From the NCBI GenBank assembly GCA_963811225.1, contig CAWEQO010000007.1:124001-188000 (forward strand): a DNA stretch of 64,000 bases, in the 5' to 3' direction. The notes beneath the pieces are model-generated. The model was not told the origin of the DNA and searched no databases. It worked only from the letters and a program-made list of their open reading frames with translations. Below are positions 27,024 to 36,311 of this stretch, one piece after another. Within the stretch, counting starts at the first letter, position 1; each line of letters opens with the position of its first letter. The position numbers and the translations under genes were made by a program. The DNA is from CAWEQO01 sp963811225. GTDB taxonomy: Bacteria > Chloroflexota > Anaerolineae > Anaerolineales > Anaerolineaceae.

Positions 27024-27029
27024 TATAAT
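27024..27029 (+). promoter_or_regulatory. Putative GH13 -10 box
   Basis: Perfect TATAAT, 40 nt before the ATG at 27069; no convincing -35, which would suit an activator-dependent promoter. Confidence 0.4.
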
Positions 27030-27068
27030 AATGCCAGTGTAACCATCCGCGTCGAAAGGGATTGGATC

Positions 27069-28685
27069 ATGCAAAATGCTTTATGGTGGCAAACGGGGAT
27101 TATCTACCAGATCTATCCCCGTTCTTTTAAGGACAGCAACCGCGATGGGATCGGCGACCTGCAAGGAGTGATCGAGAAGCTGGACTATTTGAAAAGCCTC
27201 AACATCACTGCCGTCTGGCTCTCACCCATCTTTCCCTCCCCCATGCACGACTTTGGCTACGATGTGGCCGATTACACCGACATCCATCCCATGTTTGGCT
27301 CGCTGGCCGATTTCGAGCGGCTGCTGGCAGAAACTCACCGCCGCGGCATGAAGCTGCTGCTCGATCTGGTGCCCAACCACACCTCCGACGAGCATCCCTG
27401 GTTCTTGCAGAGCCGCTCCAGCCGCGACAACCCCAAGCGTGACTGGTACATCTGGCGTGACCCGGCTCCCGACGGCGGCCCGCCCAACAACTGGTTGAGC
27501 GTGTTCGGCGGCCCGGCCTGGGAGTATGATGCAGAAACCGGACAGTATTACCTGCACAGCTTCGTCAAGCAGCAGCCCGACCTGAACTATCGCAATCCGG
27601 AGGTGCTGCAAGCCGTGCTGGACGTGATGCGCTTCTGGCTCAAGAAAGGCGTGGACGGCTTCCGGGTCGACGTGATCACCCGCATGGCCAAGGATTGGGA
27701 ATTCCGAGACGAACCGGCCAACACGGATTGGAACCAGGTCAACCCGTACGACAGCCTGCTGCACGTCTACACGAAAAACCTGCCCGAAACCCACCCGATC
27801 ATCATTGAGATGCGCAAGGTGCTGGATCAGTACCCAGAGCGCATGATGGTCGGCGAGACGTACATGCCCAACGCCGAGCTGGTGGCCTATTACGGCCCCA
27901 ACATGGACGAGGTGCATCTGCCCTTCAACTTCCAGCTGATCTCGACGCCCTGGAACGCGGCGGACGTGCGCAAGGCGGTCGATGAATACGAGGCGGCCCT
28001 GCCGGTTGGGGCCTGGCCCAATTGGGTGCTGGGTAACCACGACCGGCCACGGATCGCCAGCCGGATTGGGCAGGCCCAGGCGCGCGTCGCGAACATGCTG
28101 CTGCTAACCCTGCGCGGCACACCGACCACCTATTACGGCGAAGAGATTGGCATGCACAACGTGCGCATCCCCAAAGAGTTGATCCAAGACCCGCCCGCCA
28201 TTAACCAACCGGAGATCGCCGACGTGGTCGGGCGCGACCCCGAGCGCACACCGATGCAGTGGGATGGCTCGGCCAACGCCGGTTTTTGCGCGGACGGCGT
28301 CACGCCCTGGCTGCCGCCGGCCGAGGATTATCCACAGCGCAACGTGGCCGTCGAGGAGCAAGAACCGACCTCGATGCTCAACCTGTACCGGCGCCTGTCC
28401 ACCCTCCGCCAGTCTGAGCCGGCCCTCAACCGCGGCGGCTACCGCGCGGTGGATGTGGCAGAGCCCGACCTGTTCATCTACGAACGCTTCGAGCCGGGCT
28501 CGGACCGCTTCCTGGTGGCGCTGAATTTCGGCTCGCAAGAACATACCATCGATCTCAGCCGCTATGGAGCGCAAAACAGCGCAGCAGAAGCTGCTGTCAG
28601 CACGGGCATGGATCGTCAGGGCAAACTGGATCTATCCTCGCTGCACCTGCGCGCGGACGAAGGTTTGCTAATTCGATTAGGTTAA
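27069..28685 (+). CDS. GH13 alpha-glucosidase / oligo-1,6-glucosidase
   Basis: A 538-residue intracellular GH13 enzyme that releases glucose from short alpha-glucans. Conserved regions: LLLDLVPNHTSDEHPWF (region I), VDGFRVDVITRMAKD with the nucleophile Asp (II), MMVGETYMP with the acid/base Glu (III) and VLGNHDRPR (IV). The extended region II and NRDGIGDLQGV calcium-loop-like stretch suit the oligo-1,6-glucosidase/alpha-glucosidase subfamily. It is 17 bp upstream of the amidohydrolase gene. Confidence 0.92.
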   Translation: MQNALWWQTGIIYQIYPRSFKDSNRDGIGDLQGVIEKLDYLKSLNITAVWLSPIFPSPMHDFGYDVADYTDIHPMFGSLADFERLLAETHRRGMKLLLDLVPNHTSDEHPWFLQSRSSRDNPKRDWYIWRDPAPDGGPPNNWLSVFGGPAWEYDAETGQYYLHSFVKQQPDLNYRNPEVLQAVLDVMRFWLKKGVDGFRVDVITRMAKDWEFRDEPANTDWNQVNPYDSLLHVYTKNLPETHPIIIEMRKVLDQYPERMMVGETYMPNAELVAYYGPNMDEVHLPFNFQLISTPWNAADVRKAVDEYEAALPVGAWPNWVLGNHDRPRIASRIGQAQARVANMLLLTLRGTPTTYYGEEIGMHNVRIPKELIQDPPAINQPEIADVVGRDPERTPMQWDGSANAGFCADGVTPWLPPAEDYPQRNVAVEEQEPTSMLNLYRRLSTLRQSEPALNRGGYRAVDVAEPDLFIYERFEPGSDRFLVALNFGSQEHTIDLSRYGAQNSAAEAAVSTGMDRQGKLDLSSLHLRADEGLLIRLG

Positions 28686-28701
28686 ATAAAAGGATTTATT
28701 A

Positions 28702-29745
28702 ATGGCAGATCTCCCGCTGCGAGAGTTCAAGCCTCGCCCTCAGCTTGTGGCCCGGCAAACCACAATCCAATCGCCGCGCTACCCGGTGGTCGACGCGCAC
28801 AACCACCTCGACGACCAGTTCGGCGGCGGTTGGATCCACCGGCCAATCCAGGAGCTGCTGGACGTGCTGGACCAGGCTCACATTATCCACTTTGTCGATC
28901 TGGACGGCGGCTGGGGTGAGGATATCCTCGAACGTCACCTGGAGCACTTCAAGGCGGCCGCGCCGGAGCGCTTCCAGGTGTTTGGCGGGGTCGACTGGTC
29001 CAAGTTCCCCGAGTTGGGCAACCGCTTCGGAGAGTGGGCGGCGGCTCGGCTGGAGCAGCAAGCCCGGCGCGGGGCGCAGGGGCTCAAGATTTGGAAGGGC
29101 CTGGGGTTGAACGTGCGCGACCAGCATGGAAGCCTGGTGGCGGTGGACGACGCGCGCCTCGACCCGATCTGGGCCAAATGCGCCGAACTGAAGCTGCCGG
29201 TGGTGATACACGTGGCCGACCCGGTGGCGTTCTTCGATCCCATTGGGCCGGAGAACGAGCGCATCGAAGAGCTGGGAGGGCACCCCGACTGGCATTTTCC
29301 CTCGCCGCCCTACCCAGGCTTCCTGTCCATCGTCAGCGCCCTGGCGAAACTGGTCTGCCGCCACCCGCAGACGACCTTTATCGGCGCGCACGTGGGCTGC
29401 TACGCTGAAAACCTGACCTGGGTTGGAGATCTGCTCGACCGGGCGCCCAATTTCTACGTGGACATTGCCGCCCGCATTGCCGAGCTGGGCCGCCAGCCCT
29501 ACAGCGCCCGGCGCTTCTTCCAGCGTTACGCCGACCGCATCCTGTTCGGCACCGACCTGCCCCCCAGCCTGGATGAATACCGGATCCACTACCGCTTTTT
29601 AGAGACCGAAGATGAGTACTTCCCCTACTCCAGCGCAGAAACGCCGTCACAGGGGCGCTGGATGATCTACGGCTTGAATTTACCGGATGAAGTGTTGAAG
29701 AAGGTGTATTCGCAGAATGCGCGTCGCATTCTGTTTGCATCCTGA
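28702..29745 (+). CDS. Amidohydrolase-superfamily (COG2159-type) protein
   Basis: A 347-residue TIM-barrel metal hydrolase. Metal ligands are apparent: HxH in VDAHNHLDD, His in VVIHVADP, His in FIGAHVGCY and Asp in LFGTDLPPS. LKIWKGLGL may supply the bridging Lys. Family members hydrolyse or decarboxylate small carboxylated rings or lactones. It is co-transcribed with GH13, so a sugar lactone or derivative is a plausible substrate, but this is inference. Confidence 0.82.
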   Translation: MADLPLREFKPRPQLVARQTTIQSPRYPVVDAHNHLDDQFGGGWIHRPIQELLDVLDQAHIIHFVDLDGGWGEDILERHLEHFKAAAPERFQVFGGVDWSKFPELGNRFGEWAAARLEQQARRGAQGLKIWKGLGLNVRDQHGSLVAVDDARLDPIWAKCAELKLPVVIHVADPVAFFDPIGPENERIEELGGHPDWHFPSPPYPGFLSIVSALAKLVCRHPQTTFIGAHVGCYAENLTWVGDLLDRAPNFYVDIAARIAELGRQPYSARRFFQRYADRILFGTDLPPSLDEYRIHYRFLETEDEYFPYSSAETPSQGRWMIYGLNLPDEVLKKVYSQNARRILFAS

Positions 29746-29755
29746 ATAAAAAACT

Positions 29756-29771
29756 GTACCTGCCTGAGCAG
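29756..29771. repeat. Palindromic element partial copy E
   Basis: GTACCTGCCTGAGCAG resembles the conserved end of the dispersed element; it is in the 53-bp gap between the amidohydrolase and VOC genes. Confidence 0.35.
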
Positions 29772-29798
29772 ATACGAAAAAATTGTTTGGAGGAAACC

Positions 29799-30263
29799 AT
29801 GACGGAAGAAAAGCAAGGCGTTCTCGAAAATGTAAGCATTATGCAGGTAGCGCTGATCGTGAGCGATATCGAAAAGACCTCCAAGGCGTTCGCCGAGCTG
29901 TTCGGCGTAGACGTGCCGGCCTGGAGCATGACCGATCCGATGGAGCAGTCGCACACCAACTACCGCGGAGAGCCGACCGAGGCGCGCTGCAAGCTGGCCT
30001 TCTTCGACATCGGCAAAGGCGTGCAGTTGGAGCTGATCCAGCCGGACGGCAAGCCAAGCATCTGGCAGGAATACCTCGACCAGCACGGCGAGGGCGTCCA
30101 TCACATTGCCTTCCCGGCTGCAGACATGCGCAGGCAGGTGGCGGCCTTCGAAGCGAACGGCATGCCCGAGGTGCAGCGCGGCGACTTCACCGGCGGCTGC
30201 TACAGCTACATCGACACGACCAAACAGTTGAACGTGCTGATCGAGCTGCTGGCGAACGATTAG
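29799..30263 (+). CDS. VOC-superfamily (glyoxalase/dioxygenase fold) protein
   Basis: A 154-residue protein with two beta-alpha-beta-beta-beta modules. The expected metal ligands of the fold are seen as Glu in VQLELIQP, His in GVHHIAFPA and Glu in LNVLIELL. The first-module His is replaced by Gln (MQVALIV). It resembles methylmalonyl-CoA epimerase/lactoylglutathione-lyase-like proteins. The start is the ATG at 29799 after GGAGGAAACC. It may isomerise or cleave a sugar-derived intermediate made by its neighbours. Confidence 0.8.
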   Translation: MTEEKQGVLENVSIMQVALIVSDIEKTSKAFAELFGVDVPAWSMTDPMEQSHTNYRGEPTEARCKLAFFDIGKGVQLELIQPDGKPSIWQEYLDQHGEGVHHIAFPAADMRRQVAAFEANGMPEVQRGDFTGGCYSYIDTTKQLNVLIELLAND

Positions 30264-30271
30264 CAAAGCAC

Positions 30272-30334
30272 CCACGCGAAAACGCAAAGCCGCAAAGGTT
30301 GTGTAAACCTTTACGGCTTTGCGTTTTCGCGTGG
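30272..30334. terminator. Long hairpin between convergent genes
   Basis: Arms pair over about 29 bp with one mismatch (30272-30300 against 30306-30334). It begins 8 bp after the VOC stop. Confidence 0.7.
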
Positions 30335-30345
30335 ATGCTTCCGTT

Positions 30346-30360
30346 GACTCTGCAGGCAGT
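30346..30360. repeat. Palindromic element partial copy F
   Basis: GACTCTGCAGGCAGT ends at the stop codon of the dehydrogenase gene; a weak relative of the dispersed element. Confidence 0.3.
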
Positions 30361-30361
30361 T

Positions 30362-31357
30362 CTATGCCGCTTCGTAAACCGAGTTAACCGGGTTCAGGAT
30401 CCCCCGGCCTTCCAGGAACATGCGCACATTTTCTACGATGCTCGCCCGGATCTTCCAGGCGGCCTCCTGCGACATCCAGGCGGCGTGTGGGGTACAAACG
30501 ACCTTATCGCAAGCTAAAAGCCCCAGGCTGGTTTCAGGCGGCTCCTGGCCCTCATAAACATCGATACCGGCCGCGCCGATCCAGCCTTCATCGAGCGCCT
30601 GGCGCAGCGCCTCGATGTTCACGATGCTGCCGCGGGCCGTGTTGATCAGCACGGCGAAATCCTTCATGCGCTTGAGCTGCGGCGTGTCGATCAGGTGATA
30701 GGTTTCCGGGTTGGCGGGTAGGTGCAGCGTGACCACATCCGACTCGTGCAGCAGCGTATCCAGCGAGACCCGGTGAATGCCGAACTCGCGGCAGCGCTCC
30801 TCGCGAATGTAGGGATCGCAGATGCGGAAATCGACACCGAAACCCTGCAGCAGGCGGAACACGCTGCTGCCGATGCGTCCAAAGCCAATAATCCCCACGG
30901 TCTTGCCGCTCAGGCGCGAGACCGGGCCCACCTGGCTGTAGTCCCACTTGCCGTCGATCATGGCGCGGTTGAACATCCAGCGCTGGGCATCTAGCTGGCG
31001 CAGGCACGCCAGGGTCAGCAGGAGGGTGTGCTCTGCGACCTCGGTCGTGCAGAAATCGGGGATGCTGCCCACCAGGATGCCCTTGCGGGCAGCCGCCTGG
31101 ACGTCGACGTTATCGCAGCCAACGCCGTGGCGCAAGATCAACTTGCAGGCTGTCAATCCCTCGATCACGGTATCATCAATTTTTGCCATATTCACGATGA
31201 GGATGTCCGCTCCAGCCGCGATGGTTAAAAGCTCTGCAGGGCCGGCGGCAGCCATCTGAAAGGTGTACAGGTCGGCGTTCAGGCCAGCGAACTGCTCCGC
31301 TTCCCACGCCATATCCGATTCTACGTAGTCGGTCACAACGATCTTGACCTTGTTCAT
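30362..31357 (-). CDS. D-isomer-specific 2-hydroxyacid dehydrogenase
   Basis: A 331-residue NAD-dependent dehydrogenase of the phosphoglycerate-dehydrogenase/CtBP-like group. The Rossmann motif is VGIIGFGRIGSSV. The substrate and catalytic sites are RHGVGCDNVD, LINTARGSIVN (catalytic Arg) and VCTPHAAWMS (catalytic His), with IDVYEGQEP carrying the conserved acidic residue. It interconverts 2-oxo- and D-2-hydroxyacids. It is convergent with the sugar module and may act on its products. Confidence 0.9.
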   Translation of the reverse strand: MNKVKIVVTDYVESDMAWEAEQFAGLNADLYTFQMAAAGPAELLTIAAGADILIVNMAKIDDTVIEGLTACKLILRHGVGCDNVDVQAAARKGILVGSIPDFCTTEVAEHTLLLTLACLRQLDAQRWMFNRAMIDGKWDYSQVGPVSRLSGKTVGIIGFGRIGSSVFRLLQGFGVDFRICDPYIREERCREFGIHRVSLDTLLHESDVVTLHLPANPETYHLIDTPQLKRMKDFAVLINTARGSIVNIEALRQALDEGWIGAAGIDVYEGQEPPETSLGLLACDKVVCTPHAAWMSQEAAWKIRASIVENVRMFLEGRGILNPVNSVYEAA

Positions 31358-31591
31358 TGGTATACCCCTTATTAAGTTGTCAACGATTTTGGTGCAGCTT
31401 TTATTAAATGAGGTTTCGCCCCTTCTGCCTGTCCTAAGTGTACAGACATTTAGGTGCTATGTCAACTATTTTGGGGAGGAAACTTTGAAAATACAGGTGC
31501 AAGATTTGGGCCATGATTACAAAAGAGAACAGCGAGTAATTATTACCCGGTACTCTCCACCCTCCGCCCTCTTTTGTATTAAAATAAACCC
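31358..31591. other. Divergent intergenic region
   Basis: 234 bp with no gene. It contains a purine-rich AAAAGAGAACAGCGAGTA segment facing TACTCTCCACCCTC, a degraded relative of the hairpins at 6283 and 23000. TAAAAT lies 7 nt before the ATG at 31592, a possible -10 for a leaderless transcript. Confidence 0.4.
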
Positions 31592-34264
31592 ATGAAGATC
31601 ATCTTGACCCACGAGCAAGCCGACTTCGACGCCCTGGCAGCGCTGCTTGGCGCTTACCTGCTCGACGAACACGCCACCCCGGTGCTGCCCAGGCGGATCA
31701 ACCGCAACGCTCGCTCGTTCGTCAGCGCCTACCAGGCCGACCTGCCGTTTGTCGATGCGCGCGACCTGCCCAACGAGCCGATCGATGCGGCGCTGCTGGT
31801 CGACACGCAGTCGCTGAACACCATCAAAGGTATGAGCCAGAAGACCCGGGTGATGGTGATCGACCACCACCCACTGCGAGACGATCTGCCCGAGGATTGG
31901 ACGGTCAGCGTTTACAAGCTGGGCGCCACCACCACGCGGCTGGTGGAGGATTTGCGCGAGCAGAATGGACACCTGAACATTGCGCAGGCCACACTGCTGC
32001 TGTTGGGCATTTATGAGGATACCGGCTCGCTGACCTACGTGAGCACCACGCCGCGTGACGTGCGCGCGGCAGCCTACCTGCTCGAACATGGCGCCAGCCT
32101 GCGAATCGCCAACAAGTACCTCAACCCGCCGCTCTCCTCCGAACAGCGCCAGGTGTACGACCGCCTGCTGGAGTCGGCCGAGACTCATATGGTCCACGAA
32201 CAGGGCGTGGTAATCGCCCGGGCTAAGGTGGACGAGATGACCGAGGAGATCTCCAGTGTGGCGCACAAGATGCGTGACCTGATGGATCCGGATGCGCTCT
32301 TCCTGCTGGTCGAGAGCAGCGAGGGCGTGCGTCTGGTGGCACGCTCGACCACCGACCAGATCAACGTGGCCGAGATCGCCGCCCACTTTAACGGCGGGGG
32401 CCACGACCGGGCAGCCGGCGCGCTGATCCAGCCGGAGAAACTGACGGGGGACGGCTCGCAGCCGCCGCTGGAACAGGCCTATCGGGAACTGATCGGCATC
32501 CTGCCGCAGTACGTCAACCCGCCCATTTCGGTTAAACAGATCATGTCGCCGCGGCCGCTGGTCATCTCGGCAGAGATGAATGCACAAAAAGCCGCCGAGT
32601 TGATGCGCCGCTACGGCTACGAGGGCTACCCGGTGGTGGAGGAGGGCAAGGTGATCGGCCTGCTGACCCGCCGGGCGGTCGACCGGGCGCTGTCGCACAA
32701 GCTGAACCTGAGCGCCCGCAGCCTGATGGATGCCGGTGAAGTGAGCGTGCACCCGCGCGATTCGCTGGAAGAGATCCAGCGAGTGATGAACAACTCCGGC
32801 TGGGGCCAGGTGCCGGTGACCGATCCGAATAGCGGCGCTTTAGTAGGCATCGTCACTCGTACCGATTTACTCATGACGCTGGCGGGACGCGAGCAGGTCT
32901 CGTCCGAGAAGCAAAACCTCGCCGAGCGGCTGGAAGCAGCCCTACCGGCTGCACGCCTGGCGCTGTTGCAAAGCATCGCGGCCGAGGCGCACGAGAAGCA
33001 CACTCCCATCTACATTGTCGGCGGCTTTGTGCGTGACCTGCTGTTGGACCGCCCGGGTGTGGACTTCGACCTGGTCGTGGAGGGCGACGCCATTGCCCTG
33101 GGCCGCTCGCTGGCGCGCCAGCTCGGCGGGCGCATCGTCAGTCATGGCCGCTTCGGCACGGCCAAATGGCAAATCGGCGAGGTATGCCAGAGCCTGGCCA
33201 AACGCCTGCCCTCGTCCGAGGCGCTCGATCCGGCCGATCTACCCGAGGCGCTCGACCTGATTAGCTCGCGCACCGAATTCTACGACTACCCCACCGCCCT
33301 GCCAACCGTCGAGCGCAGCAGCATCAAGCTCGATCTGCACCGCCGCGATTTCACCATCAACACCCTGGCGCTGCGGCTGGATGGACGCCACTATGGCGAG
33401 CTGTACGATTACTGGGGTGGACTGGGCGACTTGCAGCGCGGCATCGTGCGCGTACTGCACTCGCTTTCCTTCGTGGATGACCCTACCCGCATCCTGCGGG
33501 CGGTGCGCTTCGAGCAGCGCTTCGACTTCCGCATTGACACGCGCACGATGCAGCTGATCCTGGAAGCGCACGACGTGTTGGGCAAGGTCTCGGGGCAGCG
33601 CATCCACCATGAGCTGGACTTAATGCTGGCCGAGAGCAAGCCGGTGGAGATGCTGGCGCGTCTAGAAGAGCTTGGGCTGCTGCGCGCCATCCATCCCGAT
33701 CTGACCTGGCACAGCAGCCTGGAGGAACCGCTGCGGGCGGTACTGCTCAAGCCGTTGGATGCCGAGTGGGAGCTGCCCGGTGAGTTCGGGCGCATCCCTA
33801 CCCGCCTGGCGCTGGGCTACCTGGTGTGGTTGTCTGGCCTGACCGAGGAGAGCATCGCCGGGATCAGCGAGCGGCTGCGCCTGCACGGCAATCTGGCCTC
33901 GGCGCTGCTAACCGCCAACCGCATCTGGCGTAACCTGCCGTCGCTGGTCGGAGCGGGCGCCAGCGAGGTGGTCGACCAGTTCAATCACGCGCCGCTGGTG
34001 AGCCTGTACGCTTTGGACCAGTTGACCGCTTCGCCGCAGACCCGTCAAGTGCTGCGCCGCTACGTGATGGAGTGGCGCAAGGTGCAGCCCCATGCCGACG
34101 GCGAGCGGCTGCGCCGGCTGGGCCTGAAGCCGGGGCCAATCTACCGGCACATCTTGGAAACCTTGCGCAAAGCATGGCTGGATGGCGAGATTTCGAGCGA
34201 GGAAGAAGAGGACGCCCTGCTCCAACGCCTGATCGAAGCGTTGGGGGAGAGTGGGGAGCAGTAG
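31592..34264 (+). CDS. DHH phosphoesterase - CBS pair - tRNA nucleotidyltransferase fusion
   Basis: An 890-residue three-part protein. Residues 1-300: DHH/DHHA1 phosphoesterase (THEQADFDALAAL, VIDHHPL, HFNGGGHDRAAGA). Residues about 310-430: two CBS repeats (MSPRPLVISAEMN..., VSVHPRDSLEEI...), probably nucleotide-sensing. Residues about 450-890: class II CCA-adding/poly(A) polymerase domain (IYIVGGFVRDLLLDR, DFDLVVEGDAI, DDPTRILRAVRFE). Such fusions are known in several deep-branching bacteria. The enzyme may add A or CCA to tRNA and also degrade RNA or dinucleotides. It is consistent with the tRNA-Leu here lacking an encoded CCA. Confidence 0.92.
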   Translation: MKIILTHEQADFDALAALLGAYLLDEHATPVLPRRINRNARSFVSAYQADLPFVDARDLPNEPIDAALLVDTQSLNTIKGMSQKTRVMVIDHHPLRDDLPEDWTVSVYKLGATTTRLVEDLREQNGHLNIAQATLLLLGIYEDTGSLTYVSTTPRDVRAAAYLLEHGASLRIANKYLNPPLSSEQRQVYDRLLESAETHMVHEQGVVIARAKVDEMTEEISSVAHKMRDLMDPDALFLLVESSEGVRLVARSTTDQINVAEIAAHFNGGGHDRAAGALIQPEKLTGDGSQPPLEQAYRELIGILPQYVNPPISVKQIMSPRPLVISAEMNAQKAAELMRRYGYEGYPVVEEGKVIGLLTRRAVDRALSHKLNLSARSLMDAGEVSVHPRDSLEEIQRVMNNSGWGQVPVTDPNSGALVGIVTRTDLLMTLAGREQVSSEKQNLAERLEAALPAARLALLQSIAAEAHEKHTPIYIVGGFVRDLLLDRPGVDFDLVVEGDAIALGRSLARQLGGRIVSHGRFGTAKWQIGEVCQSLAKRLPSSEALDPADLPEALDLISSRTEFYDYPTALPTVERSSIKLDLHRRDFTINTLALRLDGRHYGELYDYWGGLGDLQRGIVRVLHSLSFVDDPTRILRAVRFEQRFDFRIDTRTMQLILEAHDVLGKVSGQRIHHELDLMLAESKPVEMLARLEELGLLRAIHPDLTWHSSLEEPLRAVLLKPLDAEWELPGEFGRIPTRLALGYLVWLSGLTEESIAGISERLRLHGNLASALLTANRIWRNLPSLVGAGASEVVDQFNHAPLVSLYALDQLTASPQTRQVLRRYVMEWRKVQPHADGERLRRLGLKPGPIYRHILETLRKAWLDGEISSEEEEDALLQRLIEALGESGEQ

Positions 34265-34267
34265 AAA

Positions 34268-34798
34268 ATGGATATGGAAAAACCCACCACAAAAGACTGG
34301 CTTCGAAAAGTGTCCATCCGGCACCTGGTTCATAAAGACCTGCGCGCGCTGGAATGGGATGGCGAGTTCACGCATTTCCGGCGGGTGTATGCCGATGCGT
34401 TCCGGCGCTACGAGCGCGGCGTGCTGATCATGTGGGTGGCCGAGCTGGTCGATAAGGGCATCATCGGCCAGGTGTTCATCCAGCTCAACAGCAACCGTAA
34501 GGAATTAGCGGACGGCAAGCATCGGGCGTATCTTTATTCTTTCCGCATCAAGCCCGAATTCCGCAGTGCGGGCTTGGGCACGCACATGATGGAAGTGGTG
34601 GAAAGCGATCTGCGGCGGCGGGGATACAGCAGCGTCACCCTGAACGTGGCCAAGGACAATGTCGATGCGCAGCGGCTGTACGAGCGCCACGGCTATCGCA
34701 TCGTGGCCCATGAGCCGGGGGTGTGGTCGTACCCAGACGACCAAGGCCAATGGCAGCTGGTCAATGAGCCCGCCTGGCGGATGGAAAAGCGTTTATAG
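34268..34798 (+). CDS. GNAT-family N-acetyltransferase
   Basis: A 176-residue GNAT protein. The acetyl-CoA site is FRSAGLGTHMMEVVESDL, followed by TLNVAKDNVDAQRLYERHGYRIV, the usual beta5-alpha4 region. The substrate is unknown. It starts 3 bp after the CCA-fusion gene and is surely in the same operon. Confidence 0.88.
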   Translation: MDMEKPTTKDWLRKVSIRHLVHKDLRALEWDGEFTHFRRVYADAFRRYERGVLIMWVAELVDKGIIGQVFIQLNSNRKELADGKHRAYLYSFRIKPEFRSAGLGTHMMEVVESDLRRRGYSSVTLNVAKDNVDAQRLYERHGYRIVAHEPGVWSYPDDQGQWQLVNEPAWRMEKRL

Positions 34799-34834
34799 GG
34801 GGATGAGATTGAGGAAGACAAGCTTCTCAGCCTG

Positions 34835-35461
34835 CTATGGCTGGCTTAGCGCTTCCAGCAGTGCTGCACCTCGCAGGTTTTTATCCAGCGCTTTGCCGGC
34901 CTGTTGCATGTCAAACGAGATGTTTTGGATCTGCCCCCGGGCGTTGAAGCTGGCGAAAACCCGCCCGGGCATAGGCCCCGGGAAGGTGTCCTCGGGGAAG
35001 GCGCGCAGCACCTGCAAGCTGTCCGCGAGTTGGTTCCCCATCGTTTCCGTATCCTCCAAGGATCCCGTCTGGATAGACAGATAAAAATCGGTCTCCATTG
35101 TCGTGAAACGCACGATCTGGTTCGTGTCCGGGTCGATGCAGTTTTCGCCGTAGGCCTGGAGGCGGACGCTCACATCCTCCATGCCCCTGGCTTGAAACGC
35201 AGCCTGGACCATGTTGGTCTCCATTTCCAGCGGACGGCTGTCCCATACGTAGGCGCAGTTGGCGGGCTCGCTGCCCTCCTCGAAGCCGGGGCCGGATGTG
35301 ACTTGGGTAAGCGCCGGCAGCCGGGTGGGCTGCGCGGGCGTTTCGGTCGCCGGGACGGATGTGGGCGTCTCGTTCAGCGAGATTGCCCGGAGCGGGGCAC
35401 AGCCGGTCAGCAGGATGAAGGCCAGAACGATTGCCAATCGAAACGAAACTTGCTTTTTCAT
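34835..35461 (-). CDS. Hypothetical lipoprotein
   Basis: A 208-residue lipoprotein: Lys-rich start, hydrophobic signal, lipobox LLTGC, then a Thr/Pro-rich linker to about residue 50. The rest is a small alpha/beta domain with a Cys pair (NCAYVW, ENCID) that could form a disulfide. I do not recognise the family. It is convergent with the GNAT gene. Confidence 0.7.
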   Translation of the reverse strand: MKKQVSFRLAIVLAFILLTGCAPLRAISLNETPTSVPATETPAQPTRLPALTQVTSGPGFEEGSEPANCAYVWDSRPLEMETNMVQAAFQARGMEDVSVRLQAYGENCIDPDTNQIVRFTTMETDFYLSIQTGSLEDTETMGNQLADSLQVLRAFPEDTFPGPMPGRVFASFNARGQIQNISFDMQQAGKALDKNLRGAALLEALSQP

Positions 35462-35552
35462 TTTTCTCGATTTCCCATTGTAGGATGGACCAGGCCTCTT
35501 GACCTTCCGAAAGTCTTGACAGGCACGAGGCCGGCCGCTGCCTCCATCGACT

Positions 35553-36182
35553 TCATGAGGTGGGCCTGCAGCATGTGAACATCAACCACGACGAAGGCCG
35601 CTTGGCCCGCTCGAAACCGTCCCGGCGCTGGGTCAGGCGGAACTCATCCGCCAGCCGCCGGATGTCTTCCTCGGTGATTCCCGCCCCCTCAGCGCCCTGC
35701 GGCTTACGGTGGGCATAGATCAAGAAGACGCCGGCGGGGGCCAGGAGCCGCCGCAGGTTTTGGCGGTACGCCTGCCGGGCAGACTCGTTCAGGCCGTGAT
35801 AACAGCCGATGTCGAGGATGAGATCGTAGGAAGGGCGGGCCCAGCCCAGGCGGGTGACATCGCCGTAATGGACGCGGTTGGGCTCCACCCCGGATCGCGA
35901 CAATCTGCGCCGGGCTGTCAGCACGGCAGGCAGGGCAAAATCGACGCCTTCCACCTGCCAGCCGGCTTTTGAAAGCGTGAGCAGATTGGTGCCCGTGCCA
36001 CAGCCCAAATCGAGCGCCCGTCCGGTTGCGTGGTTCTCGATGAAGGCAAGCAGCTCGGGCGGGGAGATGCCGGTGTCCCAGGGCGGATCGCGGAAATAGC
36101 GCAGTGTAAAGCGAAACTGCCGCCGCAGCCGTTGGAGGGCGCCGGTGAAATTTGCCACAAATCGCTCTATACCTCCCCTCAT
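35553..36182 (-). CDS. Class I SAM-dependent methyltransferase
   Basis: A 209-residue methyltransferase. Motif I is ALDLGCGTGTNLLTL, motif II is VEGVDFA, and the motif IV region is LILDIGCYHGLNE. The target is not evident. I use the ATG at 36182 because the in-frame TTG further upstream (36218) is the -35 box of the promoter. The -10 box ends 7 nt before this ATG, so the mRNA should be leaderless. Confidence 0.85.
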   Translation of the reverse strand: MRGGIERFVANFTGALQRLRRQFRFTLRYFRDPPWDTGISPPELLAFIENHATGRALDLGCGTGTNLLTLSKAGWQVEGVDFALPAVLTARRRLSRSGVEPNRVHYGDVTRLGWARPSYDLILDIGCYHGLNESARQAYRQNLRRLLAPAGVFLIYAHRKPQGAEGAGITEEDIRRLADEFRLTQRRDGFERAKRPSSWLMFTCCRPTS

Positions 36183-36189
36183 ACCTGAT

Positions 36190-36218
36190 ATAATAGAGGA
36201 AGTGTCCCCAAATGTCAA
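36190..36218 (-). promoter_or_regulatory. Strong promoter of the methyltransferase gene
   Basis: On the minus strand TTGACA (36213-36218), a 17-nt spacer and TATTAT (36190-36195). The predicted start of transcription is at or next to the ATG. Confidence 0.75.
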
Positions 36219-36229
36219 AGAAACAGCTC

Positions 36230-36296
36230 TTGGATTTGCTGCATTGATATTTGCTGGCGACTGCGTCGCCGGTAAGTATCAATACGGCAAATCCAA
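36230..36296. repeat. Imperfect palindrome between divergent promoters
   Basis: TTGGATTTGC (36230-36239) pairs with GCAAATCCAA (36287-36296). Inside, TTGATA...CTGGCGAC pairs with GTCGCCGG...TATCAA. The -35 boxes of the two flanking promoters sit symmetrically outside it. Confidence 0.6.
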
Positions 36297-36311
36297 AAGC
36301 AATCGAAGCCT

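Noticed and set aside
36183..36218. Upstream TTG start for the methyltransferase
   Set aside because: The TTG is part of a consensus TTGACA -35 box; transcription begins downstream of it.
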